DNA of 64,000 nucleotides. It comes from Castor canadensis (Eukaryota; Chordata; Mammalia; Rodentia; Castoridae). A program made the translations under genes and the position numbers. The notes beneath the pieces were generated by a model. The model was not told the origin of the DNA. It worked only from the letters and a program-made list of their open reading frames with translations, and ran no database searches. Numbering within the stretch: the first letter of the stretch is position 1; each line of letters begins with the position of its first letter. Shown piece after piece: positions 33,503 through 44,970 of the stretch. Location: positions 11,619,501 through 11,683,500 of the forward strand of contig NC_133397.1 in assembly GCF_047511655.1 (NCBI RefSeq), given 5' to 3'.

Positions 33503-33643
33503 ATGATGGGAAGACAGAAAAAACAGGGCAACCAGTTTCCCCACAGCAAAAAATTAGTACAGGAACCAGAGGGGAGTGAAGAAAACATACTCAGATCCAG
33601 ACTCCAACAAAATGAAGATAAACTATGCCAAAGAACCCAATGA
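33503..33643 (+). CDS. Short upstream frame overlapping L1 ORF1
   Basis: Tandem ATGs at 33503 and 33506 open a 46-codon frame starting MMGRQKKQGNQFPHSKKL and ending at a TGA at 33641-33643, 32 bases into ORF1 in another frame. The basic, polar start looks like the disordered N-terminus of ORF1p. Either it is an upstream frame, or it is the original ORF1 start now cut off by an indel. The minus-strand L1 has the same arrangement with a TAG inside. Confidence 0.35.
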   Translation: MMGRQKKQGNQFPHSKKLVQEPEGSEENILRSRLQQNEDKLCQRTQ

Positions 33644-34793
33644 AGCCCACAAGAATAATCTAAAAGAAGAAATACTACAGGTACTCAATGAGAATTTTAT
33701 AGAGATGATACTGGATAGGGTCAACCATAATGTACAAGAGACACTCAAGAAATTCCAAGACAACAAAAATAGAGAATTTGAAAAAGCAAAAGAAGAAATA
33801 AAGGAAACCATAGAAGCACTGTATAAATGCCAAAGTGAAACAGAGAACAAAATTAATAGACAGATAAATGAACTCAGAACAAAAATAGACAACATTAAAG
33901 AGGAAACCATCCAGGATATGGAAAACCTCAGAAAAAAGAATGAAACAGAACTGCAAAACAAAACGGAAGGCCAATCCAGCAGAATAGAACAAACAGAAGA
34001 CAGAATCTCAGAACTTGAAGATGAAATGGTAATCAAAGGAAAAACTGAAGAACTATTAATTAAACAACTCAAGACCTGTGAAAAGAAAATGCAAGAACTC
34101 ACCGACTCCATCAAAAGACCAAATTTGAGAATTATGGGCATCGAAGAAGGAGAAGAGGTGCAAGCGAAGGGAATGCGTAATATATTCAACAAAATAATAA
34201 CAGAAAATTTCCCAAATCTAGAGAAAGATATTCCCATACACATGCAAGAGTCCTTCAGGACACCAAACAGACCAGATCAAAATAGAACTACTCCACAGCA
34301 TATTATCATTAAAACAAGAAGTTCAGAAACTAGGAGAAGAATATTGAAGGCTGTAAGAGAGAAAAGACAAGTAACATACAAAGGTAAACCCATCAAAATC
34401 ACAGCAGACTTCTCAACAGAAACATTAAAAGCAAGAAGAGCGTGGGGTGAGATCTTCCAGGCACTGAATGAAAATAACTTCAACCCCAGTATACGCTACC
34501 CAGCAAAACTATCATTCAAAATAGATGGAGCAATAAAAGTCTTCCATGATAAGCAGAAACTAAAACAATATGTAACCACAAAGCCACCACTACAAAAGAT
34601 TATTCAGGAATTCTACACACAGAAAGTGAAACCCAACTTAACCATGAAAAGACAGGCAGCACCAAACCACAGGAAAAGAAAAAGCAAGAAAGTAGAGAGT
34701 AACCTTAACTTGGGTACATACAATCAAACCTTCAAACAACTAAGAACACTAAATGACAGGAATCACCACATACCTATCAATACTAACGCTTAA
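33612..34793 (+). CDS. L1 ORF1 protein (RNA-binding chaperone), intact frame
   Basis: 393 codons from ATG 33612 to the TAA ending at 34793. ORF1p trimerises, coats L1 RNA and acts as a nucleic-acid chaperone in the retrotransposition complex. Residues about 15-175 are a long Glu/Lys/Asn-rich heptad region, the coiled coil. The RRM begins near KRPNLRIMGIEEGE, and the C-terminal domain includes IIIKTRSSET, RILKAVREK and RYPAKLSFKIDG. It ends with a Lys/Arg-rich tail (MKRQAAPNHRKRKSKK), longer than I recall for human or mouse ORF1p. A GTG-initiated extension back to 33576 is possible but unlikely. The upstream overlapping frame leaves the true start slightly open. The last bases overlap the conserved start of ORF2. 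Confidence 0.88.
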   Translation: MKINYAKEPNEAHKNNLKEEILQVLNENFIEMILDRVNHNVQETLKKFQDNKNREFEKAKEEIKETIEALYKCQSETENKINRQINELRTKIDNIKEETIQDMENLRKKNETELQNKTEGQSSRIEQTEDRISELEDEMVIKGKTEELLIKQLKTCEKKMQELTDSIKRPNLRIMGIEEGEEVQAKGMRNIFNKIITENFPNLEKDIPIHMQESFRTPNRPDQNRTTPQHIIIKTRSSETRRRILKAVREKRQVTYKGKPIKITADFSTETLKARRAWGEIFQALNENNFNPSIRYPAKLSFKIDGAIKVFHDKQKLKQYVTTKPPLQKIIQEFYTQKVKPNLTMKRQAAPNHRKRKSKKVESNLNLGTYNQTFKQLRTLNDRNHHIPINTNA

Positions 34794-37700
34794 TGTTAAC
34801 GGACTTAATCAAAAGGCACCGTTTGATGAAATGGATTAAAAAGGAAGATCCAACAATTTATTGCTTACAGAAGACCCATCTCACCAACAGAAATAAGCAT
34901 AGGCTTAGGATGAAAGGCTGTAAGAAGATTTACCAAGCGAATGGCCCCCGAAAACAGGCAGGAGCAGCAATAATTATCTCTGACAAAGTAGACTTCAAAC
35001 CTACATTGATCAAATGAGATAAAGAAGGACATTCCATACTAATAAAAGGGGAAATAGACCAAAAGGAAATAATAATCATCAACCTGTATGCACCCAATGT
35101 CAATGCACCCAATTTCATCAAACATACCCTGAAAGACCTAAAAGCATATATAAACGTCAACCCAGTGGTTGTGGGAGACTTTAACATCCCATTATCATCA
35201 ATAGATAGGTCATCCAAACAAAAATTCAATAAAGAAATCCAAGATCTAAAATATACAATAGATCAAATGGACCTACTTGATGTCTACAGAACATTTCATC
35301 CAACTTCTACACAATATACATTCTTCTTAGCAGCACATGGAACCTTCTCAAAAACAGATCATATCCTAGGGCACAAAGCAAGTCTCAGCAAATATAAGAA
35401 AATAGAAATTATACCATGCATACTATCTGATCACAATGCAGTAAAAGTAGAACTCAACAACAAAAGTAAAGACAAAAGCCATGCAAACAGCTGGAAACTA
35501 AATAACTCATTACTTAATGAAGAATGGATCATCAATGAAATAAAAGAGGAAATTAAAAAGTTCCTGGAAGTCAATGAAAATGAAAACACAACCTACATGA
35601 ACCTATGGGACACAGCAAAGGCAGTCCTGAGAGGAAAGTTTATAGCCATGAGTGCATGTATTAAAAAGACTGAAAGATCCCAAATCAATGACCTAATGAT
35701 ACATCTCAAACTCCTATAAAAACAAGAACAAGCAAATCAAAACAAATAGAAGGAGAGAAATAACAAAAATAAGAGCTGAAATCAATGAAATAGAAATCAA
35801 ACAGCCATACAAAGAATTAATGAAACAAAAACTTGGTTCTTTGAAAAAATAAATAAGATCGATAGACCCCTGGCAAACTTGACTAAAATGAGGAGAGAAA
35901 AAACCCAAATTAGTAGAATCAGGAATGCAAAAGGGGAGATAACAACAAACACCATGGAAGTCCAGGAAATCATCAGAGACTACTTTGAGAACCTATATTC
36001 AAATAAATTTGAAAATCTTAAAGAAATGGAGAGATTTCTAGATACATATGATCATCCAAAACTGAACCAAGAGGAAATTAATCACCTGAATAGATCTATA
36101 ACACAAAATGAAATTGAAGCAGCAATCAAGAGTCTTCCCAAAAAAGAAAAGTCCATGACCTGATGGATTCTCTGCTGAATTCTATCAGACCTTTAAAGAA
36201 GAACTGATACCAACCCTCCTTAAACTGTTCCGTGAAATAGGAAGGGAAGGAAAACTGCCTAACACATTTTATGAAGCCAGTATTACACTTCTCCCAAAAC
36301 CAGGCAAAGACACCTCCAAAAAGGAGAACTATAGGCCAATCTCCTTAATGAACATTGATGCAAAAATCCTCAACAAAATAATGGCAAACCGCATTCAACA
36401 ACACATCAAAAAGATTATTCACCATGACCAAGGAGGCGTCATCCAAGGGATGTAGGGGTGGTTCAACATACAAAAATCAATAAATATAATAAACCACATT
36501 AACAGAAGCAAAGACAAAAACCACTTGATCACCTCAATAGATGCAGAAAAAGCCTTTGAAAAGATCCAACATCATTTCACGATAAAGGCTCTAAGAAAAT
36601 TAGGAATAGAAGGAAAGTACCTCAACATTATAAAAGCTATATATGACAAACCTACAGCCAGCATTATACTTAACAGAGAAAAACTGAAACCATTCCCTCT
36701 AAAATCAGGACCAGACAAGGATGCCCACTATCTCCATCCCTATTCAACATAGTTCTGGCATTCCTAGCCAGAGCAATTAGGCAAGAAAAGGAATAAAAGG
36801 AATACAAATAGGTAAAGAAACTGTCAAAATATCCCTATTTGCAGACGACATGATCCTATACCTTAAAGACCCAAAAAACTCAACTCAGAAGCTTCTAGAC
36901 AGCATCAATAGCTACAACAAGGTAGCAGGATATAAAATCAACATAGAAAAATCATTAGCATTTCTATACACTAACAATGAGCAAACTGAAAAAGAATGTA
37001 TGAAAACAATTCCATTTATAATAGCCTCAAAAAAAATGAAATGCCTAGGTGTAAACCTAACAAAAGATGTGAAAGACCTCCACAAGGAAAACTATACACT
37101 TCTGAAGAAAGAGATTGAGGAAGACTATAGAAAGTGGAGAGATCTCCCATGCTCATGGATTGGTAGAATCAACATAGTAAAAAATGTCTATACTCCCAAA
37201 AGTAATCTACATGTTTAATGCAATTCCATCAAAATTCCAATGACATTCATTAAAGAGATTGAAAAATCTACCGTGAAATTTATATGGAAACACAAGAGGC
37301 CACGAATAGCCAAGGCAATACTCAGTCAAAAGAAAAATGCAGGAGGTATCACAATACCTGACTTCAAACTATATTACAAAGCGATAACAATGAAAACAGC
37401 ATGGTACTGGCACAAAAACAGACATGAAGACCAGTGGAACAGAATAGAGGACCCAGATATGAAGCCACACAACTATAACCAACTTGTCTTTGACAAAGGA
37501 GCTAAAAATACACAATGGAGAAATAGCAGCCTCTTCAACAAAAACTGCTGGGAAAACTGGTTAGCAGTCTGCAAAAAACTGAAACTAGACCCATGTATAT
37601 CACCCTATACCAAGATTAACTCAAAATGGATCAAGGATCTTAATATCAGACCACAAACTCTAAAGTTGATATAGGAAAGAGTAGGAAATACTCTGGAGTT

Positions 37701-38490
37701 AGTAGGTATAGGTAAGAACTTTCTCAACGAAACCCCAGCATCACAGCAACTAAGAGATAGCAGATAAATGGGACCTCATAAAACTAAAAAGCTTCTGTTC
37801 ATCAAAAGAAATGGTCTCCAAACTGAAGAGAACACCCACAGAGTGGGAGAAAATATTTGCCAGCTATACATCAGACAAAGGACTGATAACCCGAATATAC
37901 AGGGAACTTAAAAAACTAAATTCTCCCAAAACTAATGAACCAATAAAGAAATGGGCAAGTGAACTAAACAAAACTTTCTCAAAAGAAGAAATTCTAATGG
38001 CCAAAGAACACATGAAAAAATGCTCACCATCTCTAGCAATAAAGGAAATGCAAATTAAAACCACACTAAGATTCCACCTCACCCCTTTTAGAATAGCCAT
38101 CATTAGCAACACCACCAACAACAGGTGTTGGCGAGGATGTGGGGAAAAAAGGAACCCTCATACACTGTTGGTGGGAATGTAAACTAGTACAACCACTCTG
38201 GAAAAAAATTTGGAGGCTACTTAAAAAGCTAAACATTGATCTATCATTTGATCCAGTAATACCACTCTTGGGGATATACCCAAAAGACTGTGACACAGGT
38301 TACTCGAGACACCTGCACACCCCTGTTTATTGCAGCACTATTCACAATAGTCAAGTTATGGAAACAGCCAAGATGCCCCACCACTGACAAATGGATTAAG
38401 AAAATGTGGTATCTATACACAACGGAATTTTATGCAGCCATGAAGAAGAACGATATGTTATCATTCGCCAGTAAATGGATGGAAGACTAT
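34786..38490 (+). pseudogene. L1 ORF2 (endonuclease-reverse transcriptase), disrupted
   Basis: ORF2p nicks target DNA and copies L1 RNA. The endonuclease starts TLNVNGLN (34786), shifts frame near 34810, and is cut by TGA 35015-35017, where the sense codon was probably Trp. YAPN (35087-35098), VVGDFN (35168-35185) and SDHNAV (about 35427) follow. TAA 35717 ends that frame. RT parts lie at 35879-36163, 36525-36752 and 36850-37218, with FADD at 36838-36849. C-terminal parts are at 37240-37674 and 37811-38182. The cysteine motif starts CWRGCGEK (38126) and continues after a frameshift in an A run as HCWWECK. A deletion of roughly 115 bases near 38485, relative to the minus-strand copy, removes the normal FSLICGH-type end. 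Confidence 0.93.
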
Positions 38491-38952
38491 GAGCACATGA
38501 TAAAAGCGAGAGCACACAAGGGAGGGGTGAGGATAGGTAAGACACCTAAAAAATTAGCTAGCGTTTGTTGCCCTCAACGCAGAGAAACTAAAGCAGATAC
38601 CTTAAAAGCAACTGAGGCCAATAGGAAAAGGGGACCAGGAATGAGAGAAAAGGTGAGATCAAAAAGAATTAACCTAGAAGGTAACACACATGCACAGGAA
38701 ATTAATGTGAGTCAACTCCCTGTATAGCTATCCTTATCTCAACCAGCAAAAACCCTTGTTCCTTCCTATTATTGCTTATACTCTCTCTACAACAAAATTA
38801 GAGATAAGGGCAAAATAGTTTCTGCTGGGTATTGGGGGGGGGAGAGGGAGGGGGCGGAGTGGGTGGTAAGGGAGGGGGTGGGGGCAGGGGGGAGAAATGA
38901 CCCAAGCCTTGTATGCACATATGAATAATAAAACAATAAAAAAATAAATAAG
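38491..38952 (+). other. L1 3' UTR and A-rich tail
   Basis: Aligns to the complement of 8863-9330. It contains 'ttgttccttcctattattgc', 'agagataagggcaaaatag', the G-rich tract, and AATAAA at 38927-38932 and 38935-38940, before an A-rich tail with AAAT words. The frame at 38290-38727 reads through into this UTR only because the real ORF2 end was deleted. Confidence 0.88.
38834..38893 (+). repeat. G-rich, G-quadruplex-prone tract in L1 3' UTR
   Basis: Runs of 9, 3, 5, 3, 3, 5, 5 and 6 G separated by one or a few bases; several four-run sets satisfy a G3+N1-7 pattern. It is conserved in position with 8911-8950 (complement). Confidence 0.85.
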
Positions 38953-38964
38953 TAAGTGTCTATA
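38953..38964. repeat. Right target-site duplication of the 7-kb L1
   Basis: TAAGTGTCTATA, identical to 31918-31929. Confidence 0.9.
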
Positions 38965-40899
38965 GTCTATAGCATAGAAGTGTTATTAAATTCCTTTCAC
39001 TTAAGGTTAATCTCTTCACGTTAGACAAGTCATCTTTTTCTCCTGGAGAAAGAAGATGATTATATCTGTCTATCATATGTAGGAGAGACAAGTGAAATCA
39101 CCTTTATGGATAAATCTCTCCATCAGAAACCACTTCTTGTGCTATCACTGAGATATATGTCACTTTTTCAATTTTCTAAGACTTAACGTGTAACATGGAA
39201 GTTGAAAAGCTTTCATAAAATTGCTAGCCAGTCTAATTGACTTCTACAGTGTGAAGATAGTATAGTAGCAGTAAGCTATGTCAAAGATCATTACACCTAA
39301 TGCATCCAGCCACTCATTCCAGCAATTCTAAAACATATTCAGAACTGTATTCTTTGCTGTGAGAGAAATATCAGCCAGACCCTGATTATGTGCTTGAAGA
39401 AGCCATAGTCAATTACAGAACACAGCAGGCTATAACATTTAAACAAAATGATTCCAGGAAACCTTGCACATGCTGGAAGACATGGTGACATGCAAGTGCC
39501 AAAGTCAGCTCTGAAAGGACAATAAGATTTGAATAATTATTAATGTATTAAAACATTCCAGGAGTGAGAATAGAAAAAGTAAGGTCTCCTGTGCAAGAAC
39601 TCAAGGAACTAATGATAGGATTATCTAGGAATTCAGTCTAAATTAGTGTAAGAGCTAAATGGTGTTGAATAGCTGGGGCACAATGCTATCATGTATCAAA
39701 TCATACCTGCATGAAAACATGAGGAAGAGGGACTTTGTGCAGAAGATGGGGTTGCAATGAGATCATTAAAGTGTAAAATCCATGACAGAAATTTGTGGGG
39801 AAATATGCATTCATTCTTACAGCTTCTCCTGAGCAACACCAAAGCAAAATCCCAAGTCCTTTAAAGATTTCATCCATTGAAAGAAAATTATAATGTTTTT
39901 GATGATGCCTATGTAATACCACCGGTGACCAAAAATATTTCTTAAATCTGTAGTTCTCCTAATAGGCTAAAATCCTCTCTGGGAAAAAGCAGAGTTTGGA
40001 AATTTGTAAGGCCCCAGTAAGATGCCATTCATAAGTTTGGGGGATGCAATCAAGTTAGCTGTTATTGTCTATCTCCTCAGGTTGTTATTTTAACATGCCA
40101 TGTTAGAGTCTTATAGATAGTATAATATGCCACAGACAGTAGAGATGTAAAAGGTATCAGACATGCTCAAAAAAGCAAATTAGATGACTGGTATAAGATG
40201 CAGAAAATCGTAGACAGAGTAAGTAATTTATCTCCATGTTCTCTTTTAGAGATGTTTAGAAAGAGAAAGAAATAGCATGTATGGATTATTTCTGCGAAGG
40301 AGAAGAACAATGGAATGGATGAGCTCTAGTGGCATTTTTCCTCTACATGACAAATGGCGGAGATTTTAATGACATCTATTTAAACATGTGATACCTGGTA
40401 AATCAAAATAGCAAACCTCACCACCACATTTGGCTTTCCCACCTTCATGCCTCAGTGGATTTGTGCCTCTAGAGGAGCAGCAGGAGGTAAAATTTACAGA
40501 ACTATGTTATGATTGTCAGAACCACAATCTGTCACTCCCACACAATGTGAGAGAGAACCATTTCCCAGAGGCAGACAGGTGGCATCTTTTAGCTCCTCTC
40601 AAATGGAGTTTCTATTTGTTCTATGTGCCTGTTACTGTCCTTCCTAACAAAGTGAGACTCTCCTTATCCTTAAAATTCATTGGAGAGTAAGGGCACTTTG
40701 TACCAATACAATCTACCTTCCACCAACCAGCCAAGCATTCATGTTGAAGCTAATGAACCCAAGTTCACAGAACCTCAATTTCATAAGTCTGTACTTAATT
40801 TTACATTAATAAAAATACAAACACAAATAGTCTTGAACTCATAAAGGATATCCTAATTTTTCTAACCTTAAACCCTATAATGTCCCTGAACATATTAGG
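38965..40899. other. Unique intergenic sequence
   Basis: No gene or clear repeat. The longest frames (39701-39922 minus, 40430-40690 plus) lack recognisable features. Confidence 0.5.
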
Positions 40900-41430
40900 C
40901 TACCCAAGTTAATTTCCACTTTGCCATATTCCATGGGCTCCCTGCTCTCTACCTATGAGTTATCAATGACTCTGTCCTTCTCTATAAGGCTAGTGTCTGT
41001 CACTTGTTCCTATCCACTACTGTTCCTTGTATCATTACTCAAACTTGCTGCTCCATATCCAGGGACTTTTATGTTAACTATTCCCTCTAGCTGCAGTACT
41101 ATTGTCCCTGAATGACCCTAGAAAAGCCTTTCTCATCCTTTTGAATTCCACTTGTGTGACACCACTGCAAGGTCTTCCCAGGGTCCTTCAGGAAAAGTCT
41201 TCATCACCTGATGTGCACTCTGTTCCAAAATTCAGAGGATTTGTTTCATTCTCAATTTTATCAATCTCCACATTAGCTTGTAATTACACATTGTATTCCC
41301 TAAGCCCCTGCCACACACACACCTAGGAGCAAGACACACATCTTGATTATTTCTTTATTCTGAAGGCTCATACAGTGCCTTGCAGAGTAGTGTTTAGTAA
41401 GCACCAGTTAGGATGACTAGTTTCAGGATC
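40900..41430 (+). repeat. L2 LINE 3' region remnant
   Basis: Order and wording follow the L2 3' region: 'agggacttttatgttaacta' with 'ttccctctagctg', 'caaggtcttcccagggtcct', 'cttgtaattacacattgtat', and the tail 'tacagtgccttgcagagtag' with 'tgtttagtaagcacc'. No open frame survives. Confidence 0.65.
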
Positions 41431-41889
41431 CCTTCAAGGACATACACACACTTTTTCTTCTCCTGATGTCACAGAAGTTAGAGGCAAGAGGACAATTGAC
41501 TCACTGATTCCCTCTCCACCCACAACCAAAGATTTATTTTCTCTAAGGACTCAGAATTACCAATTCCCTTGCTTTTATCCTCTATCAACTGCAGTCACAA
41601 AAAACAATTTCAGAAGAAGTTTGCAATGTCATTTCCTCTTCAACAGTTTACAGGCAGATGCAAATTTAACTTTAAAATGTAAATGGTCTGAATGAAAGTT
41701 TTCTGTAGTTTAAAGCCACAATTGATATTAGTGTGGCTTATATGTGATCAGAATTAACATGGGCATGTTCACTGGGCTTCAGTGACTACCTCCAACTTTA
41801 TATCTTAATCAATCACCTGTTTCCCCAACAGGAACAGGAAAGAAAAGAAAGGCATGATGCTAATGTCTATTTTCCACATTGATTCTTTC
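41431..41889. other. Unique intergenic sequence
   Basis: Nothing recognised. Confidence 0.4.
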
Positions 41890-42600
41890 ATCTATTCATC
41901 TATTAAATAAATCCCCCAAACTTACCATGAACTGTGTGAGAAGCTGAAGGGATAGAAATTAATTAAACATAGCCATTGCCTAGTCAAGGAACCCCAAATT
42001 CAGACTGGAGAGAAAGTTTCACATGTAAATAGTGCAATGTAACTTACAACTTATCATACGGAAAGTGTGATAAGTGGGGGTAAGGTAAGCTGAGATAGAT
42101 TTAAACCAAAAGGAAATCTCTATTCAAAATCCAATAGAAATTTGACTTAAATCAAGCAGAAACTTTTATTGGATTTTGAAGTATGAAGAAAATTTGAGAT
42201 ATGAACAAGATAAGCGTTTTTGACTTTATCTTGAAAACATGGGTATCCACTGAAAGGTTTTAAACTTAAGAATATGATCTTTAGAAAAATAACATTGGAA
42301 GAAAAGTACACAATAGAATATAGGGATGACAGAGTGAACGTGACAAGAGTTGTTAGAGGACGTTTTCATAACTTAGATGACTTTTGAAACTAGGAAAGTA
42401 GCAATAGGAAGAAAGAACAAGGAAAGAGATTCAATGGTTATTTAAGGGACTTGTCCAGTAGGACAATGTCCAAATGAATGTGGAAGGTGAAGAACACAGA
42501 CTAATAAAGATTTCTAGTTGTCTCTAAACTAGATATTGCAAAGAATGAGGAAGCGTAAACTAGAGATAATTCAGATTAGTGGAAAGGAAGCCAGTAGAGC
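41890..42600 (-). repeat. L2 LINE remnant, minus strand (approximate)
   Basis: Antisense L2 signature: 'gactttatcttgaaaacatg', 'ccactgaaaggttttaaac', 'gaatatgatctttagaaaaa', 'taacattgg', then 'acttgtccagtaggacaatg', matching the widespread 'gactttatcc..ccattgaagg..gacatgatcagattt..gatcactctgg' of L2. Very old; limits uncertain. Confidence 0.6.
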
Positions 42601-43184
42601 CAGAGAAAGAAAAATCAAGTAACTGGCAAGGAAGAAGCTTATAATTATGTTAGAGAGATGGGGTGGTAAGTGAGGTTAAAAGGAGAAATGAATTCATAAA
42701 ACAAAAATCTTGCATAACAAAAAAACATGAGCTGGAAGAAAGAAAGAAATCAAGAAAATCTGCTCACGAACAAGGTAGTGAATAATGAGAAGCGACCAGT
42801 ATAGTTATACAGGATGCTGGCTCTGTGAAAGAAAGCATTTGATATGCCCCTTGCTCTCACAGTCATGTACATCCACTTCATCTCACGTTCTTGACAGAGG
42901 GCAGCTCGTGAGGGCACAGAATAGAGTCTGTTTCCCATTAGTGGATCATGCACCTTAGTAAAGAACCAAGAGTGAACAATTCGTAAGAAGTAGAGGTTTA
43001 AGTAAGCTTTTTGTTTTAGATGGTTAGTCATAAGGAGGAGATTACAGAGACTAGGGAAAACCATCCTTGAGAAAAGTTTTAGCTCTAGAAAACGAGTGCA
43101 CAGGAGTGGGGCATATGGCAATAGACAATAGTGTGAAATCCCAGTGCAATGTTTCTCAGGATGACATAAGAAAGACGTACAGAT
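42601..43184. other. Unique sequence; longest non-repeat frame in window
   Basis: A 123-codon minus frame spans 42750-43121. It has no recognised motif, and no splice or neighbour context supports it as a gene. It could be chance or relic L2. Confidence 0.4.
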
Positions 43185-43375
43185 TCAGACTGCCATGTAG
43201 CTTGCCATTTCATGATTCAGTTGTGTGACATTAAGATTGCCACATATTTCCACTGACTTAGTTTTCTCATCTATAAATGTGGGGATTAATACTGTACTGT
43301 CTTTGAACAGTTAATAAAACTCAATGAAATGCCTTTCACATAGTGAGTACTCAATGAATGCTGGCAACTCTGCTT
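43185..43375 (+). repeat. MIR-family SINE remnant
   Basis: 'ttgtgtgacattaagat', 'ttagttttctcatctataaa', 'tgtggggattaatactgt' and 'tgagtactcaatgaatgctgg' give a nearly complete MIR order. Confidence 0.75.
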
Positions 43376-44414
43376 TCCTTCATCATTTTTATCTTGTTTA
43401 ACTATGTGCTATTTGAATCGCATTGGTTTAGGCTACAGTGTAGGAATGTGTTTCCTATTGGAACAATTAATGGATCTATTTATGAACAGATGGAGAAAAG
43501 AAGACAAAGGTAGGGGAATTCAGTCACTGAAGTGACAGAACACAAATATCACAAATTAATGCTTTTTAAAAAATGGTCATGGATTTCCACTGAAGGAAAA
43601 AATGACAAGATCAGAAAGCCAACTGTCCTTGCTATATGAAACCTGGGTCTGTGCCAACAGAAGACAATCAAAATGGCCAAGGCTGGCCCTTGGGCACAAC
43701 CAACTCACTAACCATCCTGAGACAGGACAATTACTCACATTTTTATGGACAGCTAATTGCTAAAGTAGCAGCTTGCTAGAAAGACAGAAACATCCTTTTG
43801 GTTGCAAGCTGTGTAATGAGGGAGCTGCTTGTCTAAGCAGATTTTGGGTTAATGAAAAGCAGACCCTTCTGTCACCATGATCAGCGTCTGTCTGTGTTAA
43901 GATTAAATTGTGTATATTGCTGACTGTCCTACATTTTTACATCAAAAAGAGAGCAGAGAGATGACATTTGCAGTAATTTGGCTAAGGGCTATAGCAACCT
44001 AATTAAAAATGTTCAGTTCTACAAGTTCATGAAATTGTATTGTAGCAATTGCTCTTGAAAAATTCATTCTAAAAATGCAATAAGCAAAACCTGTCACTGG
44101 CGCTAACACGTGTTCTGAAGTTAAGTTCTGTATTAGAAGCTAGAGTACAAAAACCTCTAGGTCCCCAAGGCAGTTAGAATGAAGTCCCCATGGTCTTAGC
44201 CAAACTGCCCTATCAGAGCCAGTCATGCAGCTGTGTCCCCAGCCACAACCATGGAAGTGCCACTGCATTCAGGCTTTTCCTCCCTCAATTCCCTCCCACC
44301 TCATTCTCCTCCTGCACTCTCTCTGGGACTATTTCCTGAGCTTCAGTTAGACTATGTGAGAATGACCTGGAGTGTTTGATTAAAATGATCAACATCTTCG
44401 GATACAAGATCCAT
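43376..44414. other. Unique intergenic sequence
   Basis: Nothing recognised. Confidence 0.45.
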
Positions 44415-44560
44415 TTCTTAACATATGACTTAGAACGTCTGCTCTGTGCCAGATATTATCTTCCCATTAGATTTCATTATTTTATGCTCCTTTCAAGAAA
44501 GACTATGATCAATTTTATCACTGTAGCCACTGAAGCCCTGGATATTGCCTTTCACTTGAT
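44415..44560 (-). repeat. MIR-family SINE remnant
   Basis: 'tctgctctgtgccagatatt' followed by 'cccattagatttcattattt' and 'caattttatca' is an antisense MIR layout. Confidence 0.5.
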
Positions 44561-44601
44561 GACTATATATTTGCTGTGAATTTTATTTAATTTCTTTACT
44601 A

Positions 44602-44970
44602 ATGGTTCTCAAACTATGCACCAAAATAAATTTAGGGAGCTTTAAAATTATACTAGCACTTAAGCCCCATGTCATACCAATCAAATTAGAATCTGAGGGG
44701 GCGGAGAAGAGTTGTGGCTAGATACCTGAATTTTTACAAAGATTCCCAGATGATTAATTTGTACAGCCAGGTCTGATGTAGCACCATTGTGCTACAACTC
44801 TGGATCTCAAGCTTGAATGGAAGGTCAGTCATTGCACACATTCCCAGGCTTCAGATTTAGGATTTCTGGTTCAGGAGGTGTGAAAACACAGAATCTATTG
44901 TGTTTTAAAACTGTTTCTGGTACAAGTGCCTAATGAACCACAAATTGAGAATTGCTTTTGTACTAATTCT
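44602..44970 (+). mobile_element. MER5A-like hAT remnants (two adjacent partial copies)
   Basis: 'tggttctcaaactatgcacc' begins the first copy, ending around 'caggtctgatgtagcaccat'. A second region (44840-44970) has 'tctggttcaggaggtgtgaa' and 'ccacaaattgagaattgct', corresponding to the MER5A 3' half. Diverged and non-coding. Confidence 0.6.

Larger units (their letters stand above)
31930..33611 (+). promoter_or_regulatory. L1 5' UTR / internal promoter with degenerate tandem units
   Basis: A 1.68-kb leader. Between 32350 and 32710 two motifs recur: one like GAACTGTAAGTAAACAAGCC (near 32356, 32452, 32584, 32688) and one like GGGAAAGCTTGT (near 32431, 32513, 32650). They mark about four units of 96-132 bp. 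The downstream half (33112-33250) is extremely T-rich. The minus-strand L1 shares the layout but has one unit fewer. Rodent L1 promoters are often built of tandem monomers; promoter activity here is inferred. Confidence 0.75.
31930..38952 (+). mobile_element. Full-length-type L1 retrotransposon, ORF2 defective
   Basis: A 7.0-kb element with every L1 part in order: 5' UTR (31930-33611), ORF1 (33612-34793), ORF2 (about 34786-38490), G-rich 3' UTR and A-rich tail with AATAAA. Matching 12-bp target duplications show it inserted whole by target-primed reverse transcription. ORF1 is open from end to end. ORF2 has many stops, frameshifts and a deletion, so the copy cannot move on its own. It is the best reference in the window for the recent L1 lineage also found at 1-2266 and 8863-13817. 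Confidence 0.97.

Noticed and set aside
42750-43121. 123-codon minus-strand frame, among the longest outside L1
   Set aside because: No recognised motif and no support from neighbours. It would need homology or expression evidence.
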